Shown in pieces: positions 45,501 to 55,936 of a stretch of 64,000 bases of DNA (position 1 is its first letter; each line of letters begins with the position of its first letter). The notes beneath the pieces are model-generated. The model did no database searches, had not been told where the DNA came from, and was given only the letters and a program-made list of their open reading frames with translations. Origin of the DNA: Diaporthe sp. PMI_573 (Eukaryota > Ascomycota > Sordariomycetes > Diaporthales > Diaporthaceae); contig JAJTUP010000013.1 in assembly GCA_021399435.1 (NCBI GenBank), positions 620,001 to 684,000 on the forward strand, in the 5' to 3' direction. The position numbers were made by a program, and so were the translations under genes.

Positions 45501-46294
45501 GGCGTCCATCTCAGCCCTAGTGTATCCCAGATTCGTGCAGCCGTCCAATGCTCTTCTGAACTCGCATTCCCAATCACAATCGCATGCGCTGAGACAAACC
45601 AATTCCGCCCTCTATTTCGCATGTGACAGTATGATTGAACGAGGTTTAGCGCGCTCTCCCTGCCTTTCCCTCCCTATGAATCACTGCATCCCTCGTACAT
45701 TGAGGTCTGAGGACGCCTCCATGTTAAAACTCTGCCGCAGGGGAAACCTTGGATTGTTTTCCTTCACTACTAAAGGCACGGATGCGTATGATAGGGATCC
45801 GGTCGTGGCAGACTGGGTCACCCGAATGGGTAGGGGCGAGGCGGTCAAGTATGGAATGGGGACCAGCGAGGAGCTTAAGTAAGATGCATGCATGCAGTAT
45901 CGTTTTGGCTTGTGTTGATATTTAATTTACATTTCTAATGTGCGCACTGAAGACAACTGCCAGCGTCCGAGACTCCCAGACATCTCGTGATATGGAACAG
46001 AAAGACAAAGGGATCCAGATCAAGGTCCCAATGAAGCGTAAACTATTTGACCAGTTAACCTGGCAAATATAATCAAGTCACAGATGGGCTCCAGGGATAC
46101 ACGTTAGGCTTGCCACACAAACGGACTGGGTAAACTCAATAAGCTTATCTAGAGATAGCGAGGGTTTTCTTGGGAGCTCGTGTGAGCGTGTGTCGATGTA
46201 GATATAAAGGGAAAGAGGTGTCAACTGGGACTACAGCTGTGGGATTGTCACATTTTATAGAGGGATCGCGTCGAGACTATGTTGGTCTTTACTA

Positions 46295-46310
46295 TATTAG
46301 TATACTAATA
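46295..46310. repeat. Perfect 16-bp palindrome
   Basis: TATTAGTATACTAATA equals its own reverse complement. It lies in a TA-rich segment without genes and could be a remnant of a repeat end or simply chance in AT-rich DNA. Confidence 0.8.
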
Positions 46311-46770
46311 GGGCTTCTATAGACTATTTGTATTCTTTGAGTGCCTCTACTAAGCTGGAACGGCAATGAGTGTCCTATAAGGACAAGGAACAATGTGTCT
46401 TATCGACGATAACAGTGATAATCGCTATGCAAGGCTTTAAACAGTGACTTTTCAATCTACTTCTGCAAGCCAGTGTTCTGTTAGATGCCACTATTTCGCA
46501 CTATATCTCGTTGTATAATGGCACTAACGATGAGACTCGGCCGCTTAGGGTGTGTCCTGGGATCTATCATATCTATCGTTTAGCTGCATAGAGGTGGCTG
46601 GGTAGAGTGCAATGGTATATTCTTTTAGTGAGATGAACGACGTCAAGCAATCAAGTTAGTGATATTTGGTCGTCTCTTCTGCAATGCGGTTGGAACAATT
46701 TCAGCAGAAGAAAACGTTCTCACTTAGCACGCCAGCCACTTTGTAAGTAACAGCCAGACCAAGTTAATTT

Positions 46771-46858
46771 GAGAGACTAAGAGACAGACAGACAGACACA
46801 GAGACAGAGAGAGAGAGAGAGAGGGAGAGGGAGGGAGGGAGAAAGAGAGAAAGAAAAA
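46771..46858. repeat. Polypurine microsatellite (GACA)n/(GA)n/(GGGA)n
   Basis: About 88 bases that are purine on the plus strand except for the C in each GACA unit and two early T/C bases. It runs from GACA units through a long GA run to GGGA and GAAA units. It ends some 40 bp downstream of the cyclase stop codon and would be pyrimidine-rich in that gene's 3' UTR. Confidence 0.92.
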
Positions 46859-46895
46859 TCAAGGTCTGGGTCAAGTTACAAGTAACTGCAAGATC

Positions 46896-48086
46896 TCATG
46901 CAAGTGCCAACATGTTAGCAGGGCTACCCACACCGCCATGAACATTAAGGGGTGCAGAAGTCAGGAAGAATGTCCAACGTTGACGCTCGCGGCACGAAGC
47001 AGCGACATCCTCAAGCCAGAGCAACTCCGCGATAGGGCAACCCCAGCCAGCGAGCAGGACCTCGTGGAATGTGAATCCGGCCTTATCGTCTGCCGGGAAG
47101 CCCTCCCAGCCCGGCGAGTCCCCTCCCACGGCCGCAACGTGGCTGTCCCAGAGCCACTTCAGCAGTTTCAGGTCTTGGTGAACCCCAGATGACGCGGCTG
47201 GCCAAGCCTCCCCAATCTCTCTCTCTTCTTCGGTGCCTAGCTCGGCATAGCGCACATGGTATCCCGAGCGTATCAGGAGGATGTCACCGGTCCTCAGCTC
47301 CAGTGGCTCCGGGGACTGTTGTTGCTGCCACTGGAAGCAAGCCATAAGGTCATCATATCTGATTCCGTGGGGCCTGACCGCGTCGTACTGCATTCCGTTT
47401 GCCACTGACCACGACCAATAATCGATCAGAACTCCTCGGGCAGCGACACCTCCTGCCTTGTGCCACCAGTTCATGCCTAGGCGTGGTTTACCAGTTGTAA
47501 GATCAACAATATCTTCCCGGGTAGCACCGTTATACCAGAGCTGCTCCTTTTGATACGCGAAATGTCGCAAACCATCCCACTGCGAGCTCCTTTGCGTGTT
47601 AAATGTGATCTATAAAAGAGTCAGAAGCTGAAGTTGGCTCACATTGAGCAGGGTTCCAATGCTTACTATGTCATCTGCAACGTATCCCAGGAGTTTAACG
47701 GAATGCTCGTAGGCGTCCTTGTACCTCGCAAACGCGGGGGTTACGGGCTTTCCGACCTCCCAGCTGGGGTGGACGATGTCAGCGTGCATGAACCTGGTCA
47801 AAAAGAATGCCGCAAAGGAATGCGCAGGTGATTTACTTCAAGCTAAACCGGAGGCCTTCGCGAATTTCGGTAGCCGCGTCCTTTACTACCTCTTGTGACA
47901 GCCAGTTCTGTTCGCACTGTTTAGAAAGCAGACACTATAATGGAACTAATGACTGCATATATATACCAATGTTCCGATGTTATCATCCTCGCCCCAGAGC
48001 CCCCAAGCCGAGTATGGAGGATCTCCTTCCCGGAGAGGTAGATTGCTGAAGGCTGGTATGGTCTTGTCACCTGCATTTGCTGGCAT
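46896..48086 (-). CDS. Putative cyclase, PF04199 (kynurenine-formamidase fold)
   Basis: Four exons: 48086-47967, 47907-47837, 47793-47667 and 47609-46896, giving 343 residues. Exon 1 reads MPANAGDKTIPAFSNLPL...AWGLWGEDDNIGTL, and splicing continues NWLSQEVVKDAATEIREG, as in the fungal members. Exon 4 carries the core motif NTQRSSQWDGLRHFAYQ (residues of about 110-124), then TGDILLIRSGYH, GWGCPIAE and the closing NVHGGVGSPAN. Family members are metal-dependent hydrolases or cyclases acting on small amide or lactone substrates; the substrate here is unknown. Intron 2 is only 43 bp, near the lower limit in fungi; the other two are 59 and 57 bp. There is no signal peptide. No biosynthetic partner genes are recognisable nearby. 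Confidence 0.88.
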
Positions 48087-50195
48087 TTCGGGTTTTCTCC
48101 GTCTAAGTGGGACCGGGCCGGAAGAGTATATACTTGAGCAGGAAACCTCGAATCTTGTTCATTCACGTCGAAGATGCTAGAGTATGTGCAGGCAAATGTT
48201 GCGATGCCGACCCCTCTTGTAGTGAAGATTCTCCTTGGCCCCGAGTGTCAATTGCCGACGACGGACTCTCAATGCCAACCGCTGCGGGGTCGACCACCCC
48301 TGATGGTTAGAGAGGGAAATATCTCGTCGCCGGTGGTGTGCCAGCAGGCAATGAGACGGTAATGAGATTGAACGCACACACATGGAGTGCAGCGTATCTC
48401 TTCCCTGCACCGCTGGCATACTTCTTTTACGACGCCCTTAGTAAATGGCTACTTCTCTTGACTCGGCTTGAGGATGGATTATGTGGCGGTGAGATGATAT
48501 ACTAGTATGCCCAGCTTTATATACGTATTGTGATTACTGATGAGGCAACGAAAACAAGACAATTGTGGTCACTGCCGTGTATAAAGTCGGGTTGGCGAAG
48601 CTGCAATAAGCGAGGAGACGAGCTCACACCCCTGATGGCCGCAAGCATGACTGACTCGGGAAATTGTCGTGAGCGCTGCCCTCCCGAGAAAGTAGAGGAT
48701 AGTGTTGGCCACAAGCGAGCCCGGTTCATGGTCAGACGTCCATGGTCCGAAGACAGAAGGTGGTGGTTTCCGAAGGCGGTGGTCGTCAACAAGGCCGTAG
48801 CACGTATGATCAGCAATGCCGGACGAAGGTATGGCCTCACATGATTATTGTTTCTCATCCGCTTCTCAGCTTCAGAATCTGCGCCGTTGATGAAAACCAA
48901 GGCATTGAGCAGATGTTCCGCGCACAAGAGCCATGTACACGAGATACATGGGCATGTCTGGGGTTCACGATGGCCGGCACGGCATTCGTAACGTTGACGA
49001 TGTCGAGGTCTCGCCGGATAGTGGCGGTTGTGCGGCGCGGCTAGGCCTCATCCCAGGCTGGAATTTCCATCATTAAGTGAGACTCGCCGCATGATCAGCC
49101 TTGTGAGCAACAGCCGGCGATCAATGTCTACTCAGAAGACTGAGAGATTCCGGCACTTCAGAGACGGTGGATCGCAATGCAGTTGGCGCTGTGGGCGCAA
49201 GTGTGCTTAGAGAGTTCCAATGCTCAGAACCATACCAAGAGCGGCATCGTGCTGGAGCATAGAGTCTAAGAGAGCGCCACGTGCGGTCTTGAACTCCAGG
49301 GACTGCGGTAGATCTGCAGGGTCCTTCTGTACATGTGTGGATATTGTGCTTGCAGCAATTTGCAGGGGCTGCTTGTCGGGATCGGGCGGCCCCACCGTCC
49401 CCCACAGGCGGGCAGCTGCCCTATGACTTCATCCATATGTGACCTGCCAACCGGCCTGTGGCTTTGAAATGTCCAACGGTGAGGGTGGCGCACAATGAGA
49501 TCACTACAACGACGCACTTTGTCTTGTTCCTGACCTCGGCAATCTGGACCGTTGAGAGCCACTACCGGACCAGACTACCGGTTTCCATCGTCATGCCCTC
49601 CTCCTTCTTTCTCTCGCTCTTTCCTTCTTCTGGGTGCATTTAGCTTAGCATGGCACAATCTCAGACCTGATTCCCTCTTCCACATTTGATGGCAATGAGT
49701 CCAAGCCACGGGCTTCCCTTTTCTTTTCCTTTTCCATTCCTCGCCAGCCCGAGCTGTCTATCGTTCAACTTCAGCACCTGTTTCGGTACCGCATAACCTA
49801 GCGTGTCTTTGGGCATCGTCGAAGCACACCGCCAACAACGAACTCCACCAATATAGTCCGTTCATGTCATACGTACCACGGCCCAACCTCATCCCTCCTC
49901 CTGTCCACGCCCGTGGATCCGGCGTCGAAACTCTGGTGACGTGGTGCCGTCCCACGACCCACGACAGAAGGAAGACCAAGCACATCGAGATCGCCAGTCA
50001 CGCGGTCGATTCACTTCCAACTTCCCCGCCACAGTACCACCTGCGATATATCCACCGCATGTCCCTCCTGCGGCTCTGTTCCACTCCGCCGTGCCATATC
50101 TACCTTGTCTGCGTCGTCTGCCGAGACATTCTTCTCTGGTGTGTCTTGAACTCTTTGGCCGCAACTATATCTGTCCTCGCACACGAACACACCTC
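48087..50195. other. Spacer of 2.1 kb, no gene recognised
   Basis: Left end is the promoter of the cyclase gene, with a TATATACT-like motif near 48127. Overlapping frames between 48517 and 49562 on both strands have no domain I can name. A minus-strand segment near 49207-49395 is somewhat protein-like (QSLEFKTARGALLDSMLQHD) and may be a worn gene fragment. Confidence 0.45.
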
Positions 50196-51881
50196 ATGGC
50201 AAACACCGCAGAAATACCGCCAGACGGGGAGTCGCAGTCTCTGGCGCACTCCATTAACACTGCGATCGCGTCGAGCCACACACGGATCAACAGGTTGATC
50301 CTCGACCGAATGCCCCATGCCGTACCTCCCCAGGCAGACAACCCCTCGGCCTACATCACCGGCTTATTGCACATAGGCGCAGTCTATATTGCATTCGAGT
50401 CTCTCTGGCAGAACATCATCGGCGTCCACACCGAGATTGCGCCTCTGCCATATACATATCCCTTCCGAAAAGACACCGACACCACCAGTCCCGGCCTCAA
50501 CCATGACACGACACCGCCTCGAGTTACAGAGCGGACCCGGCATATCCTCGAGACAGCGTACTGGCCTAGCATGCTGCGCGCTGCTCGTGCCAAAGCTGAC
50601 GTCCGTGCCATGACGGCCTGGCCAGCACACGTTGTAGACGAGCAGTTACGCTCGGCAGGCACCACCGGCGCACTGGGGGACTTCCTGACACATATCAACG
50701 AGGTTGTCGATGGCAGGCCGCACCTCCTGCTCTCTTACGCCTACAGTCTTTACCTTGCTTTACTGTCTGGAGGGTCGTACATCCGCGCTGAGCTTATGTA
50801 TCTCCGAGCTGGATTCTGGCTGGCTGTCCCGGACCCTGTCAGGCCAGGAATGATACCTTGTACCAGAGAGCCTGGTGATGAGCCAGGGAAGTTGAGGCGG
50901 CCCTCGACGTTCGGGTCTGATTCAGGATCACATGGACTCGCCCGGGAAGACCCTTCAGTTGCCCTGCCGCTCTCGTTCCTCGATTTCGATACCCCGCTTG
51001 GCCACGAGAACCCACGGCAGCTGGCCAAGGACCTCAAAGCCGAGTTCAAGCGTCGCTTTGCCGGTGCAGAGCAGGAACTCACCGACTCCGAGCGGCGTGA
51101 CATAGTCGCCGAGTCGGTGGTCATCTTCGACCACCTTGAGGCGGTTGTGGGGCAGCTGGACAAGATCTGCGGCAGCGGCGCAGGCGGCACGCGGCTGGGA
51201 AGCTCTCGGCGCCATTCTACAAAGGCTGACCCGCAACGGATGGGAATCGGATCCCGGCTGAGAGACAGCATTGCTATCGCCAAGGGGAGGCTCTTGAGAA
51301 CTGTGAAGAGGTCAAGCGGGGCGGGTAGCTCCGTCACGGCCACTACGCCGTCAGCCGTGAGGATGGCTGCAACGTCCACGAAGAACACAACTGCTAGCCC
51401 AGCTGATACATCCCAGAGCTCCAAGGCGTCACCGGCTCCATCGCGCGGGTTGTCTCAGAGCGCGCAACGAGACGAAGCCGACACGCACCTCGCTCGCGAC
51501 GCGATCGTGCCGGGCGAGGGTTTCCGCACGGTTCGGTACAGTGACCACGACAACCAGCTGGATGTCGATGCCAAGGTGGCATGGTGCGAAGTCGGGGGTT
51601 ACGACGGCACTGCGGACGACGACCGTAACAGCGCGGGTCGGGATTCCCAAGTCTGCCCCATATCTCTGAATCCCACTCTACCGGCGAAGAAGAGCCTCGG
51701 AACAGCTACCTCAGAGTTGGACAATACAGAGCGCGCGCCTGGCAACGCCGTTTACGCTGCTTTGTCGAACGTCGCCGTGATATTTGGCGTTGCCATGGCT
51801 TTCGCCGCGTATCTATACGTGCGCCGGTGTGGTGGGATCACGACGATGGGTCCAGCTAGTCTCACAAGTGGTGACTGGTGA
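50196..51881 (+). CDS. Heme-oxygenase-like, C-terminally anchored protein
   Basis: A single-exon gene of 561 residues. The frame is open further upstream but has no other ATG, so MANTAEIPPDGESQSLAHSINTA at 50196 is chosen. Residues of about 15-410 resemble the fungal heme-oxygenase-like family. A candidate proximal heme-ligand His is at position 28 in SSHTRINRLIL, with YITGLLHIGAVYIAFESLW and LLLSYAYSLYLALLSGGSYI as further landmarks. The region of about 300-350 is a low-complexity insert. Residues of about 430-485 are Ser/Thr/Ala-rich. One membrane helix near the end (VAVIFGVAMAFAAYLYVRR) predicts a tail anchor, as in known heme oxygenases of the ER. Whether it cleaves heme is not shown by the sequence; many fungal members are uncharacterised. 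Confidence 0.88.
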   Translation: MANTAEIPPDGESQSLAHSINTAIASSHTRINRLILDRMPHAVPPQADNPSAYITGLLHIGAVYIAFESLWQNIIGVHTEIAPLPYTYPFRKDTDTTSPGLNHDTTPPRVTERTRHILETAYWPSMLRAARAKADVRAMTAWPAHVVDEQLRSAGTTGALGDFLTHINEVVDGRPHLLLSYAYSLYLALLSGGSYIRAELMYLRAGFWLAVPDPVRPGMIPCTREPGDEPGKLRRPSTFGSDSGSHGLAREDPSVALPLSFLDFDTPLGHENPRQLAKDLKAEFKRRFAGAEQELTDSERRDIVAESVVIFDHLEAVVGQLDKICGSGAGGTRLGSSRRHSTKADPQRMGIGSRLRDSIAIAKGRLLRTVKRSSGAGSSVTATTPSAVRMAATSTKNTTASPADTSQSSKASPAPSRGLSQSAQRDEADTHLARDAIVPGEGFRTVRYSDHDNQLDVDAKVAWCEVGGYDGTADDDRNSAGRDSQVCPISLNPTLPAKKSLGTATSELDNTERAPGNAVYAALSNVAVIFGVAMAFAAYLYVRRCGGITTMGPASLTSGDW

Positions 51882-52711
51882 TTGCATCCTGTCATGAGAG
51901 GCATACCGGGAGCATACGGACTCTTGTTAGGATTTCGTGTTTTTTATGCATGTGTCAGTGGAAACGGAATACATGCATATGGCGTTATGACAGCATCCAA
52001 ACCAGCAGACGAGGGATGGAAAGCTCCAGGATACAGGACATAGATGAATGATACCCTATACTTCCTAGATCATAGATAGACGATGAAAAACCCTTCATGG
52101 GCTCCGTCCACCCTGTGTTTCTCGATAGACACCGGTATCTCATGGGGTGGAGGGGTTGGGGGTTCCTCATCTGGAAGCACCTGAGTGGAATAGAGACCTA
52201 TAAACAAGTCGTCAAAACGAACCTCGACACAAATCTCATGGTATGTTGGGACAGGCAGTTTTACAGTGTGACTATGTATTCGTTTTCATGATTTGTGGGG
52301 CATGTCATCTGGACTTCTCCCCATGGCTATTTACTCCGGATGCGGTGCCATCTACTGATCATCCCTGGACTGCCATCTATCCTCCTCCCCTTCACCTGGT
52401 CTCACATACCCCGTCGGTCCAAGAATCAGGAGAAGCAAGGCCAAACCGTGTCCACAAATACGCCTATCCCTATGCCTCGAACACCTCAACTGGAAAATGC
52501 TACAATGCTGTAAGAGATGCCTCGTCCATCCCAACAGGTTTTCGGGTCAAAGTGACCCAAGTGTTCCAAGTGAGGCAGGCCTTCATGGGGGCTCGTCTTC
52601 TCGAGCCATAAAGTTCCGCGGCCTGCCCAAGATGCGGCCCAGTACACTTGTGTGCATCAACGTCTCGTATGTGCCAACAGGCAACATACTGCCTGCGGTC
52701 ACTTACGCCAC
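51882..52711. other. Convergent 3' region between heme-oxygenase-like and Cdt2 genes
   Basis: Two 3' UTRs are expected here. The 122-codon plus frame at 52243-52611 has no recognisable domain. Nothing else was seen. Confidence 0.55.
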
Positions 52712-55081
52712 TCACCACTCATCCTCTTCGTCGGTGTCCCAGTGACTGCTCACACTAGCCCACCCGCAACCCCATCTGCGGCCCTCGCCCTCGCCCTTGG
52801 TCCTCAGCTCCCGGGCGCTGGGTCTCGTCACCGGCTCACCACCTTCACCCTCATCTTCTCGCGCGTCGACGCGGCTGTTGCCGTCGTACCAACATCGCAC
52901 CATGAAGTCATCCCCGACAGTGACCAGATTGCCCTCAGCTGTCCAGGATATCGAACCAACCTCCCTCTCGTGACCACGCACCAGGGGTGTGCCGAGCGGC
53001 GAACCTCCCACGTTACGGATGATGGGGACGTCGTCCTTGCTGCTACCGGCCCCGCCACCACCAGGGGCGCCTGAGCGGGCCGCGAAGGAGCTTGTGCGAG
53101 AGAGTGCTGGCCTGCGTGCCGTTGACGGAAAAGACGACAACGTCATAGTCGAATCAGGGCTGCTGTTCTGAAGGCCCAGCCTGGCGGCTTCGAGCTCTCG
53201 CTCAAAGTAGCGCTCGTCCGTGGGAAATAGGACGGGGCAGTTGTCGGCGCTGCCGACGGCCAGCATCTCACTGCGGCCGCCACGCAAGGGCCGCAGTGCG
53301 GACTTGACGTAGAAGGAGGTGGCGTGAAAGCTGGGGTGGCGGAAGCCATACAGCGGGCCTGGAAGCTCGTCCGCGGGAGCGTGCTTTGGGCGCTTAACAG
53401 GCGCGCTGCCAGGTGCGGGACCGAGAAACATGTGGGATGTGCTGTAGGCGTAGACCGTGTTGTCCTTGCAGAGGGCGTACAGTCTGGAGCCGTTGGTGGA
53501 CATGGCCAAAGACGAGATGCCAAAGTGCCGCCAACTGGTGTGCGAGGCGGGCGTTGCCGTGTAGCTGAGGGGTGCAGGCGCGCGGTGGTTTCGACTAGTG
53601 TGGATAGAGCGGATGTCCCACAGTTTGATAGAGGTGTCGGCTTCGCAAGCCGACAGGAGCAGGTGCTCGCGGCCCGAGGGCAGCCACTGCAGGGCCGTCA
53701 CCGAAACCTCGCTGATGCGGCCAGGCACCTCGCCGCGGGAGGCTATGTCTGTCTGGTGGTCGGTGGATGTCGTGGTCGGGGCGAGCAGGCCAACAGAGCG
53801 GGTCTGGTGGCGTGGCATGGCCTCGTGGGCGCCAAAGAAGGAGTTGACGACACAGCCGGTGCTGATCTTGCGCATGGTCGTGAACTGCAGGCCGGCCTCT
53901 CGCTCCAAGACAATGGGGTCCATGACTGCTGTTCCGCCGTTGCACCGAAGGTCCCAGATCTGAATGCTGCCGTCGCGTCCAGACGTCGCCAGGACATTTC
54001 CCTGCGATTGGCCCGGTTGGAAGCGGACCTGCTTCAGGGAGGCAGTGTGCTGGCCCAGGATGGAAATTGGCGTCTGGGTCATCATATCGATCACCTTGCC
54101 ACTCTGGTCACCTGAGGCAGTTGCCAGCCGCTGGTCATCTTCAGAGAAGGCCATGTCGATGATGGCGTTACCATGAACCTGGAAGCACAGGTGTGTCCTA
54201 TCGAAACGTGCCTTGGGGGAGGAATCCAACAGGCGCACTCGTCCCTCCTCGTCCCCGACAGCTACCAGGCTGTTGGTGTTGCATGAGGCTGTGCAGAAGG
54301 GAATGCATCTTGCCAGGCCCTCGTGGCTGGAACAAAAGTGGGCGTCAGTTGGACCTGAGCTGAAGTCTGCCGTTTCTGAGCGCCAATCGGATGTTGGTGT
54401 CGATAAATAAGAACGGCCTGCACGTGGCATGCCTCCCAGCTGGCGCTGGAAAAGCTGAGCTCCCATCCCCATGTGAGTGAGCTGCTTCAGGCGCTTGGGC
54501 GGCTCTGGGTCGTCGTCAGAGTCGTCATGGTCGCATTCGAAGTCTGATATGTCCTCTGTCATCTGACTGCTAGTCGCGAGAGACTGCAGTGGGCTTAGAA
54601 GTGCTGGTTTGACGCCTGCAGGATCAGCATCCCGGGCACACGGCGATGAATTGAAGAGGGGTGGTGGTTTCATGGGTGACGAGTCGGGAGGAGTGTGGTG
54701 ACCCGTCTTTCGCCTCTTGAACTGCCTTGGGGTCTCGCTCTCGGCATCGTTGTCGTCGTCTTGATCGTTCTCGTCCTGTACATCGTCCGCATTGGGGGTC
54801 CCCAGAGGTTTCATTGGGATTGGTGCGTCCTTGAGCTGGCGCTGGCGTCTATTAATGGCCGAGCCGGTGATGGCACCCAAGGCACGTGAGCTCTGGTCGA
54901 CCGAAGGGCCATTCGGGGCGAGACGCGTGGACCGACGGGCGAAGAAGGCATTGAACTTGCGGGGGGTTATGGAGGGAGCACGCTTTTGCTTGGCGTGACG
55001 TGCTGGTGGTGGTGGACGAGGGGGGGAAGAGGGGCCGTTGGTAACTGGGCTGGACTGAAGTCGGCCATCGTTCAGGTCCAT
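52712..55081 (-). CDS. cdt2: WD40 protein Cdt2 (CRL4 ubiquitin ligase substrate receptor)
   Basis: A single-exon gene of 789 residues from the ATG at 55081 (MDLNDGRLQSSPVTNG). The first 230 residues are disordered, with proline runs, basic clusters and acidic stretches (DVQDENDQDDDNDAESE). The WD40 propeller starts at about residue 235. It contains two WDXR boxes, IWDLRCNGG and LWDIRSIH, the signature used by DDB1-binding substrate receptors. The pattern LATASGDQSGKVIDM...SILGQHTASLKQVRF matches Cdt2/L2DTL. The complex ubiquitinates Cdt1 and other factors on PCNA-bound chromatin to limit re-replication, and in S. pombe degrades Spd1. The C-terminal blade is split by Ser/Gly-rich inserts. It is nuclear. 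It diverges from the spb1 gene. Confidence 0.9.
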   Translation of the reverse strand: MDLNDGRLQSSPVTNGPSSPPRPPPPARHAKQKRAPSITPRKFNAFFARRSTRLAPNGPSVDQSSRALGAITGSAINRRQRQLKDAPIPMKPLGTPNADDVQDENDQDDDNDAESETPRQFKRRKTGHHTPPDSSPMKPPPLFNSSPCARDADPAGVKPALLSPLQSLATSSQMTEDISDFECDHDDSDDDPEPPKRLKQLTHMGMGAQLFQRQLGGMPRAGRSYLSTPTSDWRSETADFSSGPTDAHFCSSHEGLARCIPFCTASCNTNSLVAVGDEEGRVRLLDSSPKARFDRTHLCFQVHGNAIIDMAFSEDDQRLATASGDQSGKVIDMMTQTPISILGQHTASLKQVRFQPGQSQGNVLATSGRDGSIQIWDLRCNGGTAVMDPIVLEREAGLQFTTMRKISTGCVVNSFFGAHEAMPRHQTRSVGLLAPTTTSTDHQTDIASRGEVPGRISEVSVTALQWLPSGREHLLLSACEADTSIKLWDIRSIHTSRNHRAPAPLSYTATPASHTSWRHFGISSLAMSTNGSRLYALCKDNTVYAYSTSHMFLGPAPGSAPVKRPKHAPADELPGPLYGFRHPSFHATSFYVKSALRPLRGGRSEMLAVGSADNCPVLFPTDERYFERELEAARLGLQNSSPDSTMTLSSFPSTARRPALSRTSSFAARSGAPGGGGAGSSKDDVPIIRNVGGSPLGTPLVRGHEREVGSISWTAEGNLVTVGDDFMVRCWYDGNSRVDAREDEGEGGEPVTRPSARELRTKGEGEGRRWGCGWASVSSHWDTDEEDEW

Positions 55082-55936
55082 GGCCGTTGTGGTTCGACCA
55101 GTCTCGCGGGCGGTCTGTCTCCCAGGGATTTCTTGGCAGGCGTAGTGTTTGTTGACGGATTGCGTACCGTACAAGGAGAGGAGGGGGCCTCGACGTCGAG
55201 CAGGGGCTGAGGATCCAAGTCGAAGGTCAGAAAGAGGGCGAGAAGACAAGCAGAAAGACAGACAAATAGGCAGGCTGTCTCGAAACAGAGAAGGGTGTCG
55301 GCTGGTGAGGGTGATGTTTACAAGGCGAGGTGAGGAGGTAGGAAGAAGGGATTGAGGGATTGAGGGATTGAAGTCAGCTTGGAATGGAAACTGAGCAGGT
55401 TGTGATCTGGACGAGTGCAGAATATCGAGTGCAGTGTGGACCATGAGGACGATGTCATCAACCACAGCAATCAATCCGCTTCGACCAACGCGCAAAAACG
55501 CCACCAGGAGACCGTGGAGCTCTGCTGTGCAGCCTGAGCTCCCCTGCACGCGTTGGAACCGCGTAGCACTTTAGCCTTCGGTCCAATCAACACCATCCGC
55601 CGCCAGGTCGAGCTGGGCTGGGCCCCTGCACCTGGCCTCGGCTCTGGCCTTGGCCCTGGGCCAGGTGAGCCAGAGAGGGTTCTGAACCCTGGGTCCCCAG
55701 GCATGCACGCTTCTCAATGCACCCCAACCCCCAAAAGAGCGATAAGAGATAAGCACTTGGTCGGAGAAAAAAAGTTCTCGATTCCCTAGAGTCTGTCGCA
55801 TTGCGCCTCTCGACTCGGTCCCATTCCCAGTCCTGTGCACCTCTGGACGGCCGACATCACAACGACAACCGTCGCCTGACCACCACGACCACACACAGCA
55901 CAGTCGCTGCGCCCCTCTCCGGCTCGACTGCCTATC
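55082..55936. promoter_or_regulatory. Divergent promoter between cdt2 and spb1
   Basis: An 855-bp stretch between two divergent ATGs. It contains a small tandem repeat GGGATTGA (near 55349-55371) and a GCTCTGGCCTTGGCCCTGG-like repeat near 55640-55665. The spb1 leader is rich in CGACT and CACA runs. Open frames crossing it (such as 55571-56122 minus) overlap spb1 exon 1 and are not called. Confidence 0.5.

Larger units (their letters stand above)
42548..46895. other. Gene-poor spacer of 4.3 kb between aquaporin and cyclase
   Basis: No gene can be supported. A 202-codon minus frame (43484-44092) lacks an ATG at its start and any known domain. A plus frame ending at 45882 finishes with a GC-rich, protein-like segment (DPVVADWVTRMGRGEAVKYGMG) that might be the worn end of a gene. 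From 46180 to 46700 the DNA is TA-rich and looks like an eroded repeat. Confidence 0.45.

Noticed and set aside
45478..45882. A 134-codon plus frame with a protein-like end
   Set aside because: Only the last 40 residues look coding and no family could be named; at most a gene remnant.
49941..50195. N-terminal extension of the heme-oxygenase-like protein
   Set aside because: The frame is open but has no ATG, and the residues are low-complexity and unlike the family; 50196 is the first ATG.
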